Origin: Galbula dea
Lineage: Eukaryota; Chordata; Aves; Piciformes; Galbulidae
Reading direction: 5' to 3'
Length of the DNA: 64,000 nucleotides
Assembly: GCA_013399015.1 (NCBI GenBank)
Contig: VWZX01006809.1
Location: 413,501-477,500 of the forward strand
Each line of letters opens with the position of its first letter. Position 1 is the first letter of the stretch. A model generated the notes under the pieces. That model saw only the letters and a list, made by a program, of their open reading frames with translations. It did not search any database and was not told the DNA's origin. The position numbers were made by a program, and so were the translations under genes. Shown one piece after another: positions 38,101-51,764 of the stretch.

Positions 38101-41100
38101 GTAACGTCACCTCTGTCAGGCTTCCAAATTCACCCCTCAGTAACAGCCCCCAGTGCTCATGACAAGAGAGCCAGACAACTCAAAGTTGCCAAATTCAGCT
38201 GCTGAGGGGTTCACTGAAACTATTATTTAGCCCTTTGCACTGACAGCCACTGGACAGGTGGAGCCATATGGTGGTATTTGGAAGTGGGGTATACCAGTTA
38301 AGGCTGGCAGCTTAGTGACCCAAGTGAGTGTAGATGTTGCCCTGACCAAAGTTTGACTTCACTCTGTGCCCACTCACCCATGTGATCAGCTGTGGGAAGA
38401 TGCAGCAGACACCTGAGTCCACTCGAGTTATTCTTATAGAATAAAACAGAATGTGGTTCAAAACCCATTGCAATCACTCCCGGGTATTTGCAAGATTCAA
38501 GCTGATGTAGAAATGATCTGCTTTGGGAAATGACATTATTGCATGAATGCATTCTGTAGTGAACCAGCTTGGGAAAAACTGCCTCCCAGCAGTGATGTTC
38601 AAGTAAGATCTTCCTCTGCACAACCTCAGCTATTGCCACTCTCCTCCCCCCCATATACGTACTGTAAAAGACAATTGGACTCAATGTTGAAAGCTTAGAA
38701 ATCTTGTGAGAAACATTATTCTTGGAACAGCATATGTATGTGCTGAGGGATGAGAGGCAACATGTGCCAGTGTGGGGTGGTTAAAGGGGTTTCAACCACA
38801 TTTAGATTAAAGCCAGATTTAGGCTCAGCCCAGGAACTTGGATGGGTATTTGTTTCCTGTTTTCCAAAGCTAGAAGCTTGGAGAGCTAAAAGCAGGAAAG
38901 AAGCATGTTTACTATGTTATTCTATATGGAGTATGAGTGAAGCAGGTTAAAATGATGGGGCTTTATTATGGAAAAATGTATGTGGAATCATTTCCAGTGT
39001 TTGTTGTAAACACAATCACAGTTTAACAGCATTTTGAAGGATCGTACTTCAGGATCTGCAGAGCAAAGGCAGGCCTGGAGCTCTTGTCTGGGACCTGGTT
39101 TCATCCCACCTGCAATGGGACAGTAAATATTCATCTGTGACAGTTAAGGCATAAATTCTGCTGATTCTTTAGTATAACTTTTCCACAGCACCTAGCATCT
39201 GCCCATTTCACTGAAAACTGTTTAGGAATATGTTAACAATGAAATTTAAAGATCTTGCTTATCTCTTCTCTGTATAAACTATGAGAAAAAGAATAATTAG
39301 CAAATAGAAGTATAAATCCTTTTCACTGTTTCTTAATTCAGATTCTATTTTTACCAGTGTAACAATTTTTATAGTTTTCCTCTTCAAAACAGAAGTAATA
39401 CACAAGGAAATTGTTTTTCTTTGCTCAAGAGAAATCTGTTGATTTTTTTTAGATGTTTAGTTTACATTTTTAAAGAGAAAAATAATTATGGATAGTACTG
39501 TCAAAACCTTCTTGTTTTCCATTTTTCAATGCCATCTTTAAATGGAAAATGTTTTTCATTAAGAAATGCTGACCAACCATAGTAATGTGATTTTTGAAAA
39601 GTACTTTATTTTAAAAAAAGCAATGCCAACTGGAGATGATAAAACAATCACTGCATTCCAGGTTGCTCCTTGGTTTGTAGTGAGTGGCATAGGAAAGCAG
39701 ACTGTTGAAATTCAACAGATATTCTAGTACAACTCCTGTGTCTAATCTCCAAGGGCTGTAGAAGAGAAAAGCTTTGTTACTGCTAAAAGACATTCAGCTT
39801 GAATCGTATCAAGCTAAGGTAACTTCAGGAATTTAAAAATAAATCTTTCAGGCTTTGCTGAAATGTTTTTTTCCCTCCAATTTCCTCCACAAAAGAAAGG
39901 ACAAAACAGAGAAGAGTGGAGAATTTTAGCCATGCACAAGTTCAGTGGAAAGATGGTTTTTAGCTATAGGAACCAGCTTGTTGCCAATTTCCGTCAAAAT
40001 AATTCCCCAGGTTAAATCCTGGTCTATTGAAGTCATTGTCCAAATGCTCGTTGGCTGTGAGAGGAGATCAGGATTTGTCCTGTTCAATTCATTAGTGATG
40101 GTATGAACCCCAAGTAGCATTATGCTTCCTTTAAAGAAAGAGAAGCTCCTACTTACTGTTTATATACCAACGCTATTTCTCACACATTTATTGTGTTACT
40201 TTCCTTAATTTGGTGCCATGCTGGGTCCCTGTGGGATGCCACTCAAACATTATGTCAATGATCTCAAAATTGAACTCCAGTGCTTTATTTTACAAATGGC
40301 TTCTAGCAGATGTGTGGCACACTTTATTAACTTAAGTACCCATTAGTTGAAAATTTCATTAGTTTGGGGGAAAGGGATCAGTTTCATCAATAGATCTGGT
40401 ATGGGTGTACCCTTTGTGTCAACCTGACCCATATCAAAATGGATTATTGTTGTAAGTGAGACAAGTGACCTAATGTTCTGCCTATTATGCACACATGATC
40501 TATAACCTTTTAAAATACTAGTGTGGGAAAGGAGCACACTTCACTGCATCCCCAAACCATGGATTCTTAACAGGTGGCAGTCCCTCTCTTAGCAACCTTT
40601 GCCATGGGCTGTCTGCGCGAGCGTATGAATTATAAGGGGGTACAGTTTCCAACCAGGTAACCAGGGGAAAACCAGGATGGAGAATGAAACCAGAGTAATG
40701 AATGGCTGAGCAGACATTTTAATGAGTGCAGAAGGCAGCTGGTGGAGCTGGGTCTGTAGTGCCATCATCTGCCTGATGGATGCATTTCGGCCAACACATT
40801 TCTCATGCTGCCTGGATCTTCTGGGCTAGTTAAACCGCAGAGGTAAAGCTGGATGTGGTTACAGCAGTAACATATGGTACATTTTACTTCACAGTTTTAA
40901 TGTTTTGATGCTGTTTGCTCCTTGAATGATGGCAGCAGTAGTTTCCAATGCATTTGCCTGACCTTGTTTTGGAAACAATGTTAGGGCCAATTTGAAGGCC
41001 CAATGCAAGTGTGTTTGGTGGGACCACCCACTAAAAGGTGCACTATATAACCCTTTGGCTGTTTTATGCAGCAGCTCTCACACCTGCCCTAAACTTCTTG

Positions 41101-44100
41101 ACCTTCTGAAGACAGAAAAGTGAATGTGTCTGGAAGTGATGAATCATTTTACACAGCAAAGGACAGTGTTTATTATTAAGTTATTATTTCATGTTTCTCT
41201 TCACCTTGTATTCGACACTGTAACACTGGGATATAAGCAATAATATTACAGTAGCATAGCAACTTATTTCTGGAGACCAACCACTAACCCTGATGCCTTC
41301 TGCAGCCTACTGAGAACTCTTCAATACACAGGCAAAAGTCCTCTGTTCATTGCCTACTGCATAATAATTGGAGCCTGATAAGGGGATTGGTAGAAAATGC
41401 TGTTGAAAGAGCTAGAGGGAAAAGGACAAACCTCCAGACACGCAGAATTGCTTTCATACTTCAGGGTACTGGTGCCCAAACATCTTATTCTAGTGGCTGA
41501 GTGAATTCTCTGGAAGTACTTGGAGATGATCTGTTCCCATTCCTCTAGCATCATGCAGTGAGCAATGTGGATGTGTGCAGTAAAGCTGATCTGAGTTGGT
41601 GCCCTTAACCCAATCTCACCCTTCAAGTATATGAACAATAAAGCACATGCATCTTCCTGCTCTAGAAATGTCTGGCAGACTCTGGGAGATCCCTGAGAGC
41701 ATGATGCTCTTGCAGGGAAAATTGTACAGGTCACCTCTCCTGAGTTCTCCAAGCTGTGGGGTCTGAAGCAGGATTAGACTGGATTAGCAGCTCCAACAAT
41801 GGCAGTCTACTTCAGCTACCATCCTCAGGGGAACTTCTCAGCCCTTCCCATGCCATATACTGGACACCAGCACATTGGTGATATGAGGTGTGAGGTAGCC
41901 AGAAAGACACCAGCTGGGATGAACTCATCCTGCCAGAGCCATTGACATGATTTATAGCCATTTCCCTGCAGCAGCATCTGAACAACCATCAGATGGGACA
42001 GGCCAGATGGGACTGACACAGAAAAAAAGGCTCATTTTCAATGTCATGACTTTGGGAGTCAAAGGGAGGGTTGGTTGTGCTTAGTGTTTATGCAGAAAGA
42101 ATCAGTTTTGGAGACACCTGTGCTCAACTTCAGTGATAAAGACATATTTTCTTGGAACAGGACAATTCTGTCTGCTGTCAATTACAAGCAAAAGCAAAAC
42201 AGAGAATCAGGAAACTCCAAAATTGAACAAACCAAGATAGGCAAACTACATTTCCTGGTTGAGTGCAGGGTTTGCTTTCTCCTCTTGCCAGTTTTCATTG
42301 ATTCTCAAAGAGGTAAGTTTGGCTTTTTGTCAGTCATCTGAGCAGAGAGAGATTGTGGTTCACAAAATCAATACAGAATGTGCCTTGTCCCACACGCTGC
42401 CATTTCGATTTCTGGGCTTCTAAGTGGTTGTCAGACACTTACTTCACTTTTTGCTCATGCCTGTTCCTACTTCTAAAACTGTGGTCTATTTGCCTCCTAC
42501 AGAAAGTGTTTTCAGGTAGACTGAAGAAAACTATATAAGCAAAAAAATATTTTGATTCTTATTATACAGTCTGACATCATCAAATCATGTTGTGAAGCAA
42601 AATCATGTTAATGTTATTACACTTAATTTCTACCTAGTGCTGAACAAAGAACTTATGGAGATTTAATTCTAGTCATTGCTTCTGCTGAAAAGCTAAGGAC
42701 CTCCCTCTCTCCAGTCAGTAGGGAAACATGCACTTCAGTTGCTTCTCCAGCTCAGCTTCATTGCAGTGATTTTAGTATATTTTGCTGGAAAGTGCTTTCT
42801 CACAGCCAGGTCTCCCATGATACCAATATGGAGTGTACACTATATTCTTTCCCTGTTTCCTCCAGAGCCTAATATATCCTTTGCAACACTTTCAGCTTGA
42901 AATGAAGTGTATGACCTAAAGTCTATAGAATAACATGATTCATTGGACAATAATTTATAAGGTCACCTCATAATTGCTATTGAGTATAACATGACCTTGT
43001 TTATTGGAACATATACAGGAGAAAGTTTTTTTGAATTTTTCTTGTTTATTCAAGCCAAAATTGCTCCAAATCTGTATGGATTTATTGACACCACATTAAA
43101 AATAAATATTGTCAAAACAACTGGGAAAAAACTTTTTAAAATGGTAGAATCTTCCTGCTTGTGAAACTTTCTTGCAGAGATGTAAGAGGTGATCTGTGTC
43201 TCATGGATTTTCTGTGGAAGGTGATTTTTTTCATATATAAAGAACTGAGATCTGCTTAGGGATCTGTAGGAAGAATGAACTAACTAAATGATAACAAAGC
43301 ATGTTAACACTCAAAAAACCCCATGTTGTGTTTGGAAGGAAAGCAGATTAAAGCAAGGAAGAAGCCAGCAACTTAAAGGGGGAAAGTTATGTTTTGGGCT
43401 TGTTTTGTAGATTCTCAGGTTTCTGCATTTACTGCCCTTAAGTTATAACCTCCCCATGCTCTTCTCCAAGAGTAAGGTAGAAGCAGTGAGGGGTACAAGA
43501 GGCAGTGCTCAAACCAGTGATGTTTTTTGGTAGTAAACACAAAAATCTTTGGGCAAAACACATCTGCGCTAGATTGTCTGGGAAACTTTGAGGGTCTGAG
43601 AATAAATATTACTTTTTTGTGAGCACATATGATTTTCAGGGCCACCAGGAGCCTCCCTGAGTCCTGAAAACAATCCTGATGATATACTATCCCTCAGTAC
43701 TTCTGGTGTTATGGTGGGGAAAGAGGAATTCTAATATTCACATTATCTGTGCTCAGGACCCTCCCTGGCCTGCAAGCCAAACTCTCCTCACTTTTCTGGC
43801 AGAGGCAGTTGGAAAGTATGTGGATACCCATCGCCTTTTTTTGGCTTGGGCAACAGCTGCAGTTACAGGAGGGACTGTGGTCTATACGACCTTTTGGTCT
43901 TTTAAAGAGCTATGGTAGGAGGCTGAAATGTATGACTGATGTCTGAATAGGTCTGTGCATATGCAACATGCTTGGGCATACATTTTCAGAGGTTTCTAAA
44001 AATGATTCTGTATTTAGAGTGCTTGAAGGAAAGACCTCACTCTTTCAGGAAAGGTGTTGTACAGGGAGTCCACCTTTGGCATATGTTTGTGGGACCAGGA

Positions 44101-47100
44101 CCAAAGACCTTACTGAATTCTACCAACTTTTGATGGGTTAAAAGCACCAAGACAGTTCACACCAGAGCAGTGACCATATAGCCCTGACAATCAGAGAAAA
44201 TCAAAACTCGTGCAAGAAATATAGTAAATGTCATGTTTCAGAAGACCAATTTGTTTCTCTTCTGGTATTCAGGATCCCTTAATGCTGTCACACATTCCAG
44301 ATGTACATTCCAGACTGCTCCAGTTCTAAAAGTATGCTTGGCTTTGACCACACATGGGGAGGCTTACTCCAAGTAGAGATATATTCATTTGGAGTCATCA
44401 AAAAATGTGTATTTGCAGAGGAAAGCTTGGACACAACATGCCAACACACTCATTATGAGCGTGTAGAGGAAAAAGGTACTGTCAGGCTGCATATGTTTTA
44501 AATACCTAAATTCAGAGACCAAAATACGTAGGGACAGCAGATGGATTAGTGACACATTCAGAAAACTATGGATACATATATTCTGGTAAATTAAACAGTG
44601 TCAAGGCATGGGCACAGGCACTGGAACTTACTCATTCATGCTGTTCAATTGTTAGTACAGTCCTTGGTGTGATTTTGGCCCAGATCAACTAACAATTTCC
44701 CAAACAGTTCTTAGGTATGGTTTGTGAGTTAGTACAGGCCAGGGACCATTGCCAGTAGGCAACATGCAGGCGGCTGTCCTGTTCTAGAGGTTAAGAAAGT
44801 TTAATATTATGGATGCAATCAAATTCTTCCAGATGGCTTGATGGCCCTGACACTGTTTAGTTTACTAATATAGATGTAACCTTTAGGTTTTTATACTCAT
44901 CCACTTGGACCTGTGACTCACAAATGCCAAACAAGCAGCTGTGGTGATTTAAGATGTTATTGCACCTGAGCTCTTTGTTACTGGCTCTTGCTGGAGGTTG
45001 CTGACCCCACTGTAGAGCTGCCAAAAGTAATGTACTTCAAGTGTTTAGAGCAGCGACGGTCAAGCCGCAATGTGAGGTCTGTGCATGTACTGAATATAGG
45101 GAAAAGTCCAGTTTAAGAAAATTCTTCCTCCTCCCATTGTATTTATTAGGTGTTAGCTAAGGCCAGAGCTCTCACTGCAGACGTTGCTGTCTCATTCTTC
45201 AGCAGAGGATGCCCTAATTGTGAGTGACCTTTTGGATAATATCCCTTTCTTAAAGCTACTACTTGGCTTCCATGGGCTGCACTACTTTTCCTGAATCTGT
45301 GGTTTTCTGACTACTATTGTAGGAGAGTTTTGCACCCTAAATCCTATATAGCAATGATATTTTCCCCACTTGCAATCACATTTTTCTAGAGACAAATAAA
45401 CTTTAAACAATTTAATATCTGTTCAGTTATACCAGGCAAGTTTACCGTGAACAAAGATCCAGCTGCTGGTAGGACTATAGGAAGGCATGGAGATAGTAGG
45501 TGGTGTGGTGCTCGCTTTGCCCCTGGCTGTGAGGAACCTCCAGATGTCAGTAGGACTGTGGTGTGGTACTGACTAGGGCTCTGTGTCTTGCCTTATATTT
45601 TTGATCATTTTCCTTTTAGAAAGTTGCAACATTTTCAGCTGAGTAAAAAAGGCTGTGGTCTCATTCCCATATCCAGAGCTGTGGCTGCCAAAGGACAGGA
45701 GAATCTGCAAGCAGAGCCATCACACTTCATCTCCACGGATAGCCCTTGCCTCCTTGCCTGGTGTTCTCCTAGCCTCATGCTAAGGCTGTCCATCCCATGT
45801 CTCTAGGATGACCAGGAGACACCCCTCCCCAGGCCACCCATGCCACTTACCCATTTGTCTGTGACATGGCCACCATCAGCGTTTTGCCTGCTTTGACATA
45901 GCTCCTACATCACAAGGGTGTTACTAGGAGCTAGTGGCTGCCTACTGTGATATCACCAGGGTTAATGCCTCACTGTGATGTGACTACTTTCCACCATTCA
46001 AGTGAGAAAAACAATTAAATAATATACTACTACTACTACCAATCTACAACAAATAATGGTGGGGAGGAAAACTAAGTGGCTGTAACAACAACTTAAAGAA
46101 CAGTAGCAATTACCCAATTACCCAATGACTCTGATTCTGTGAAAATATTTAACAAATGGGCATCATCTGACAGTCACTCACTGCATTTTGACAGCCAGAT
46201 CAGTGGCTTAAACAAAGGGTAGGATACAGAGAAATCCCCTCTGGTTTTCTACCAGACACTTCTAGGGCAGTATCTGAAGGGACATGAAAAGGACATCAGC
46301 AACTTTGAATAGAAGGGACTGAAGTAATTACAGCTCTGTGAAAAAGGTTCCCAAACTGTTGAATGAATGTTGCAGTTAGAGTACCTATTAAAGTGCTACA
46401 GATGCTCCTAGAAAGATGCTTATTTTTGTGTGTGTTTTTTTTCCCAGAGGGCACAGTTCAAAAACCCTCACGTTTCACAACCTGGTATTAGAAGACAAGC
46501 TCAGAGATAATATTAATTGAACATAGGCTGCTTGTCCAGTTCAGAACCTCCTTTCTTTCTTACAGTGTCTCTTCAGCTGGCAAAACACAGAGCAGTAAAT
46601 GTAATTTAACAGGCATCCTCAACATTTCTGACATCCTTAGCATCATAGCACATGCCATTCTTGTCCTCCAGAATATGTGGGGAAAGTGTGGTTATCTCGC
46701 AGAGTGCAAAGGGACAGCTGCTGTTTAATGGTTCTGCTAATTACAAGTGCATTCTAATAACAAACAAATTCTACTACTTCTTAATTTAAGCCAAATTTAT
46801 GTGTTTATTTTAAGAACAAAAGCCCAATTGCATAAAGTATCAGTGTTCCTCTAGCCAAAAATTTGTAGACATCCCATCCCTGCGTTCCCCAAAAGAAAAA
46901 AGAAGTCTTATCTGGTTGACTGCAAGAGCAACATTCATAGATTAATCTCGAAAAGTCATCTAATGAGTAAGAGGAATGCATTACGTCAAAACAAAACATC
47001 ACATTTATTTGCTTATCTTTTCCCAAAACCAGTTTCTGCATGTGTTGAAGATAAACAACAAAGGCCAATCAGGGAGTCTATAACCACAAAATGTCATCTT

Positions 47101-47321
47101 GGGCAATTTTCTGTGACTTCCAGTTTGAGTGGGAAACATGAAATTCCTCCACTTACATTGCACTAAATAGTTCAGGGAGCACAAGAGGTGCTGAAGCTAG
47201 ATTTAACACACATTTGTATTCCATGGCTGATCGTGAGTTCCATTTTAAGATTTTCCTGTGGCTGGGGCATTCATAACTACACTTTCCTTTGAGGAATCTC
47301 TGCCATTAAATAGGTGTGAAC
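38101..47321. other. Intergenic stretch of about 9 kb, no CR1 recognised
   Basis: 38,100-38,700 may continue the LTR-like repeat. The rest shows no gene. The 132-codon minus frame at 41,354-41,752 has no domain I recognise. A TATA-like CTATATAACC lies at 41,043. Confidence 0.55.
46025..46040. repeat. (TAC)5 trinucleotide repeat
   Basis: Five TAC units. Confidence 0.85.
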
Positions 47322-48103
47322 TCACAGAATCACAGAATGTTAGGAGCTGGAAGGGGCCTCGAAAGATCATCTAGTCCAAACCCTCTGCCGCAGCAGGATT
47401 CCCTAGACCAGGTCACACAGAAGTCTGTCCAGTCGGGTTTTGAAAATCACAGCCTTTCACTTTTTCAGGGTACTTATGGGGTTTAGGACTTTCCATGAAA
47501 CTGAGTAATTCAAGATGTAAGGTACCTCAGTATCCAACACCATCCTGAAAGCAGGGCTAACTCTGAAGTTATACTGAATTTTGAAGTCAGACAAACTGTG
47601 CCCATTGGAGTTTAGAACATCTCCAAAGAAGGAGTCTCCACAACCTCTGTGGGATCTGTGCTGGTGTTTGATCACTCACAGGATGACTTTTTTTCCCCTT
47701 CATATTACTTTTATTTATTGCTTTTTGTTTTCTCACTCTGAGAAGAGCTTCAGTTTTTCTTCTCTATAATCTTGCAATAGGTCATGGAAGACAGTAATAA
47801 AGTCTCCCCTTTGTCTTTTTAATACTCAACAAACCCATCTATCTCCCTCTTGTTTGCACACTGTGTGCTCCAGCCCCCTGACTAGGTTGTTGGCTACTGC
47901 TAGACTTACTGTGGTATGCCCGTGACTCTCTTTCACTGGGGATCCCCAAATCAAACACAGTAATCCAGATGTGGTCTCACAAATGTCAAATGGAGGAAAA
48001 GGATATCTTCCCTGACCTGTTAGCTACAACTGCCCAGTATACAGTTAGTGTTCTTGGACAAAAGACTATACTGCTGACTCCTGTTCAACTTGTCCACAAG
48101 GAG
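47322..48103 (-). mobile_element. CR1 LINE, old copy interrupted by about 160 bp
   Basis: The tail and 3' body lie at 47,322-47,449 (CACAGAATCACAGAATG, GGAGCTGGAAGGGGCCTCG, GTCCAGTCGGGTTTTGAAAA). The body resumes at about 47,611 (CATCTCCAAAGAAGGAGTCT, CCACAACCTCTGTGGG). It continues in decayed form to CCAGATGTGGTCTCACAAAT and GTTCAACTTGTCCACAAGGA near 48,103. The segment 47,450-47,610 does not match CR1 and looks like an insertion I cannot classify. Confidence 0.8.
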
Positions 48104-50350
48104 GATACAGGTTGGTAGATGTAACATGTAAATGTATATATTATACACTGAATATTATACATTATTTTCATATATATCTTAAACTTCGTTCTCCCCAATG
48201 GAAAAAAGTGTGTTTAAAAAAGTTCTGTTGCAACCTTATCCACAGCAGAACAAATGGGCTATCTGCTAACTACATTATGGTGGATATCAGTAATCACTAT
48301 GGGAGTACTTGACTTCAGAAACAGAGACTGGCTGCACACCAGATACAGAACAGAAGTGGAAACAAGGTGAAAAGGCAGCTGAGCTTAACATTAGACTTCC
48401 AGTGTGTGCTCACTTTTCGGTATCAATCTTTGCAGGATATGCTTTTCTACTTTAAACACTTTTTTGTAGCAATTATTTGGGTTTTTTTAATGGAAAAAAG
48501 AAAAGCAATGTAATTTTACTAAATAAATCATCTTCTCCCTGTAATATCGACTGGTTTGCATGCCTTGCTAAACATTAAACCAGATGAAATGGGGCTTGGT
48601 TACACACTGCTAAGTGGCATGCTTTCTGTGAAGGGTAAATGAGATAACTATTTGTTATTTTTAAACCAATGTTCTCCCATAAAAAGCAACATCTCTATTA
48701 GATGGAAAAATGACTTCACAAAGGTGCATTATGTAGCAGCCAAAAATTGAAACGGGTGGCAGATTATTTCCCAAGTTAGAAGTTTATGGCAAAACCACGA
48801 TATAAATTAACTGCTAGCAGCCATTGAATCCATTCCTTGGATCATTTATCTGTATGAGAGTGTTGTATGTTTGATGCGTGGTATGTATGATGGTTTGGAG
48901 GTGGACTAGAGTGTTTCTGAGTGATTTAGCACATGAAATCAGCTCCAAGTTTCTAAAATAATAAACATGATGATAGGAGAGAAAAGTCAATACATGTATC
49001 TTGATTTCTTGTTGCCATTATAGTGTGTTTATCTAATTCATGGTCTTAAGCATCATTAGCATTATTAGATTACCTCCAGGTCATGAATTAGTTTCATTCT
49101 GACAACAGTATTGAATAGTAGAGAAGGCTATGTCCCATTTTTCTGCTGAGAAAATGAGGTGATCAAATCATGCAGTGGATCCAAAACTAGCCTAGGAATT
49201 GAACCCCAGTCCTGAAGGTGAGCTATTAAAACTAGATGCTATCTCTGTAATGGGCAATATGTTGTAAGCAAGATAGTGGAATTAAGTGGAAACCTTAAGA
49301 GGGAAGCACGGAAGTCCAGCTGACACACACATCACCTGGTCACGAAGAAGTCACCAGGTTGTTACTGGGATTTGTCAACAAATTTTTCTGAGAAACGGCA
49401 TGTTTCTAAAAGGACTGGCAATTTCAGGTCAAATCTTTTGGAGAAGGAGCTGGTCAATATTGGATAAGATCTACTGTACCACTTCACAAAATTGTACATG
49501 AATTAATTTCTGCTTTTCTGTTTAAACCAAAATTACAGCTTTAGGTGATGAACTTGGTGGAACACCACCGATGAAGCTGCTGAATTAATAGGACCTGAGT
49601 GAGAAGATTTACGTCAGCTAACTGCTGACAGGGAATGTTGGTAAGACTTGGCTTGCTCAATGTGCTAAAATAAAGAGGATGACCTAAGGACTAAGGATTA
49701 GCTTTAGCTTTAAACTTGACAGTAATGTACATTATACTTGTGTGTGTTTGCACGGATGTGTGCACATACAGACAGATGTGTCTGAGAGAGAGAGACGAGG
49801 TGGGGTTTGTACTGCTGTAATGCATTTGACTTCACAGTTTTGTGTATATGGGCTATGTGTGAGGGATGTGTGTTCCTTCATATCTGGCTGGTTTTCTGTT
49901 CTGCAGTTTAAAAATGAAGGGCTTTTGCATAACTTTCCATATTGTTTGTAAGTAGCTGTAAACCAGGGATTACCATAGAGAAAAACAAAGGCTTTAGTTA
50001 AGAAACAAATATAACAACTGAGAGAGACGAACAGCCTGATAACAATGTGAAATGTCTAAGTGCTACACAATACAAAGGTAGTAGGTGTTTGTAAGACCTT
50101 GTTTTTGTTAGTCTCTTTGAGAACATTCAAAACTAGTCATCTTGAAATATATTAAATCAACACCTATACTGAACTTTAGAGACACTGATACCAACTCTCT
50201 ACTTTTCTCCCTTTTTTTTTTTTCAGCAAAACATGATGCAGACTCAATGGGAGTGTGAAGTGTGAGGGAATGAACATGGACCTGGGAGATGGGGCTTTCT
50301 CTCTAAATGCAGAAGCTTGATTCAATTGCCTTATCATAGGGGTCTAAGAG
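48104..50350. other. Intergenic, nothing recognised
   Basis: AT-rich, with short open frames only. Confidence 0.6.
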
Positions 50351-50860
50351 TATAGAATTAGAATCATAGATTTGCCAGAGTTGGAAGGGACCCTAAAGAT
50401 CATCTAGTTCCAACCTCCCTGCCTGGCAGGAACACCATCCACTAGATCAGGTTGCCTAGAGCCCCATCAAGCCTTGTCTTAAAAGCTTCCAGGGATGGGG
50501 CTTCCACAACCTCTCTGGGCAACCACTTTCTCACCACCCTCATGGTGAAGAACTTCCTCTTAATATCTAATCTAAATCTACCCTCCTCTAGCTTACAACC
50601 ATTTCCCCTGGTTCTATCACTATCTGACCTCCAAAAAAGTCCCTCACCAGCTTTCTTATAGGCCCCCTTCAGATACTGGAAGGCCACAATAAGGTCTCCT
50701 CAGAGGCTTCCCTTCTCCAGACTGAATAACCCCAACTCTCTCAGCCTGTCCTCATAGGAGAGGTGCTCCAGTCCTCTGATCATTCTCATGGCCCTTCTCT
50801 GGACTTGCTCCAGCACCCCCACATCCCTCTTGTAATAGGGGTTCCAGAACTGGACACAAT
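50351..50860 (-). mobile_element. CR1 LINE, 5'-truncated, longest 3' end in the window
   Basis: About 510 bp. It begins with TAGAATTAGAATCATAGA and GAGTTGGAAGGGACCCTAAA. Its minus strand keeps an 81-codon ORF2 C-terminal remnant (50,442-50,687) with YLKGAYKKAGEG, RTRGNGCKLEEGRFRLDI and LPREVVEAPSLEAFKTRL. A small in-frame deletion shortens the RVVRHWNRLP block to RVVRKWLP. Farther 5' are AGCCTGTCCTCATAGGAGAG and CCAGAACTGGACACAAT. It is relatively well preserved. Confidence 0.95.
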
Positions 50861-51620
50861 AATAAATTATCTTGTTACTGGCTTTGGATGTTAACTGCCT
50901 CTCAGGCTGGATGCTGATTTAAAATTTAAGAATATTAAAGGCTTTAGAAGGAAAAGAAAGAAATAGCATTACAGAGTTACTGGTGGGTGCTGTGTATTAC
51001 CTCTATAAGAATAACCAATATGCCCAGAAAACCAGGAGTGCCCAGTCTCTTTCAGTATAACTTCCAGAGCAACTATAGAAGAGACAGACAACATTCAAAG
51101 AATTGTAAAACTGTTACTTTTCCCCATGCATCTCCCTGGTTAATACTGTCCTTCGTCACCCTGGTGGCTTCCTCTAAGTATCTAACCATGTCAATTGTAG
51201 GGTACATGTAGTAACCATTTTCATTCTGTATGCTCTCTCTGATGTCCATTTGATTTTTCTCCTTGCTTCAGAATAAGTCTCAGGTCCCCCAAACATCTAC
51301 ACTACATATGACTTTTGGCTTTCTCTTTAGGAAAACTTGGACACTGTATAGAGAGTTGTTCCAAGTCCTGTTTCCTACAGGCTATACAATGTTTGAACTA
51401 GTTCATATCACTTGTTCAGAGACCAGAACTTGTTCCTTCGGTCCCAAAGGCAGTATAGATTTATCCATAAATTCAAGATTGTTTCTAGCATGTCCTTTTG
51501 AAGTCATTTGCTGAGAAATCAAAATTAGGTTATAAATTGTGGTGGGTCTCTGCTTAGACCACTAGGCAAATTCTTCAGAACAGAAGCATGGGGTCAAGCA
51601 TATTTCATAACCTCTGTTAT
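50861..51620. other. Intergenic, nothing recognised
   Basis: It lies between two CR1 copies in opposite orientation. I saw no coding signal. Confidence 0.6.
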
Positions 51621-51764
51621 GGCAGTGTTCAAGGCCAGGCTGGATGTGGCCCTGGGTGACCTGGTCTAATGATTGGCATCCCTGCCCATGGCAGGGGGGT
51701 TGGAACTAAATGATCTTTTAAGGTCCCTTCCAACCTGAACCATTCTATGATTCTATGATTCTAA
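51621..51764 (+). mobile_element. CR1 LINE, short 3' end
   Basis: Plus orientation. It shows GGCAGTGTTCAAGGCCAGGC, GGATGTGGCCCTGGGTGACC, GGTCCCTTCCAACCTGAACC and three tail units ending ATTCTATGATTCTAA. It is well preserved. Confidence 0.94.

Noticed and set aside
41354..41752. 132-codon minus-strand open frame
   Set aside because: No recognisable motif, no splice or promoter context, and no codon pattern suggesting a gene.
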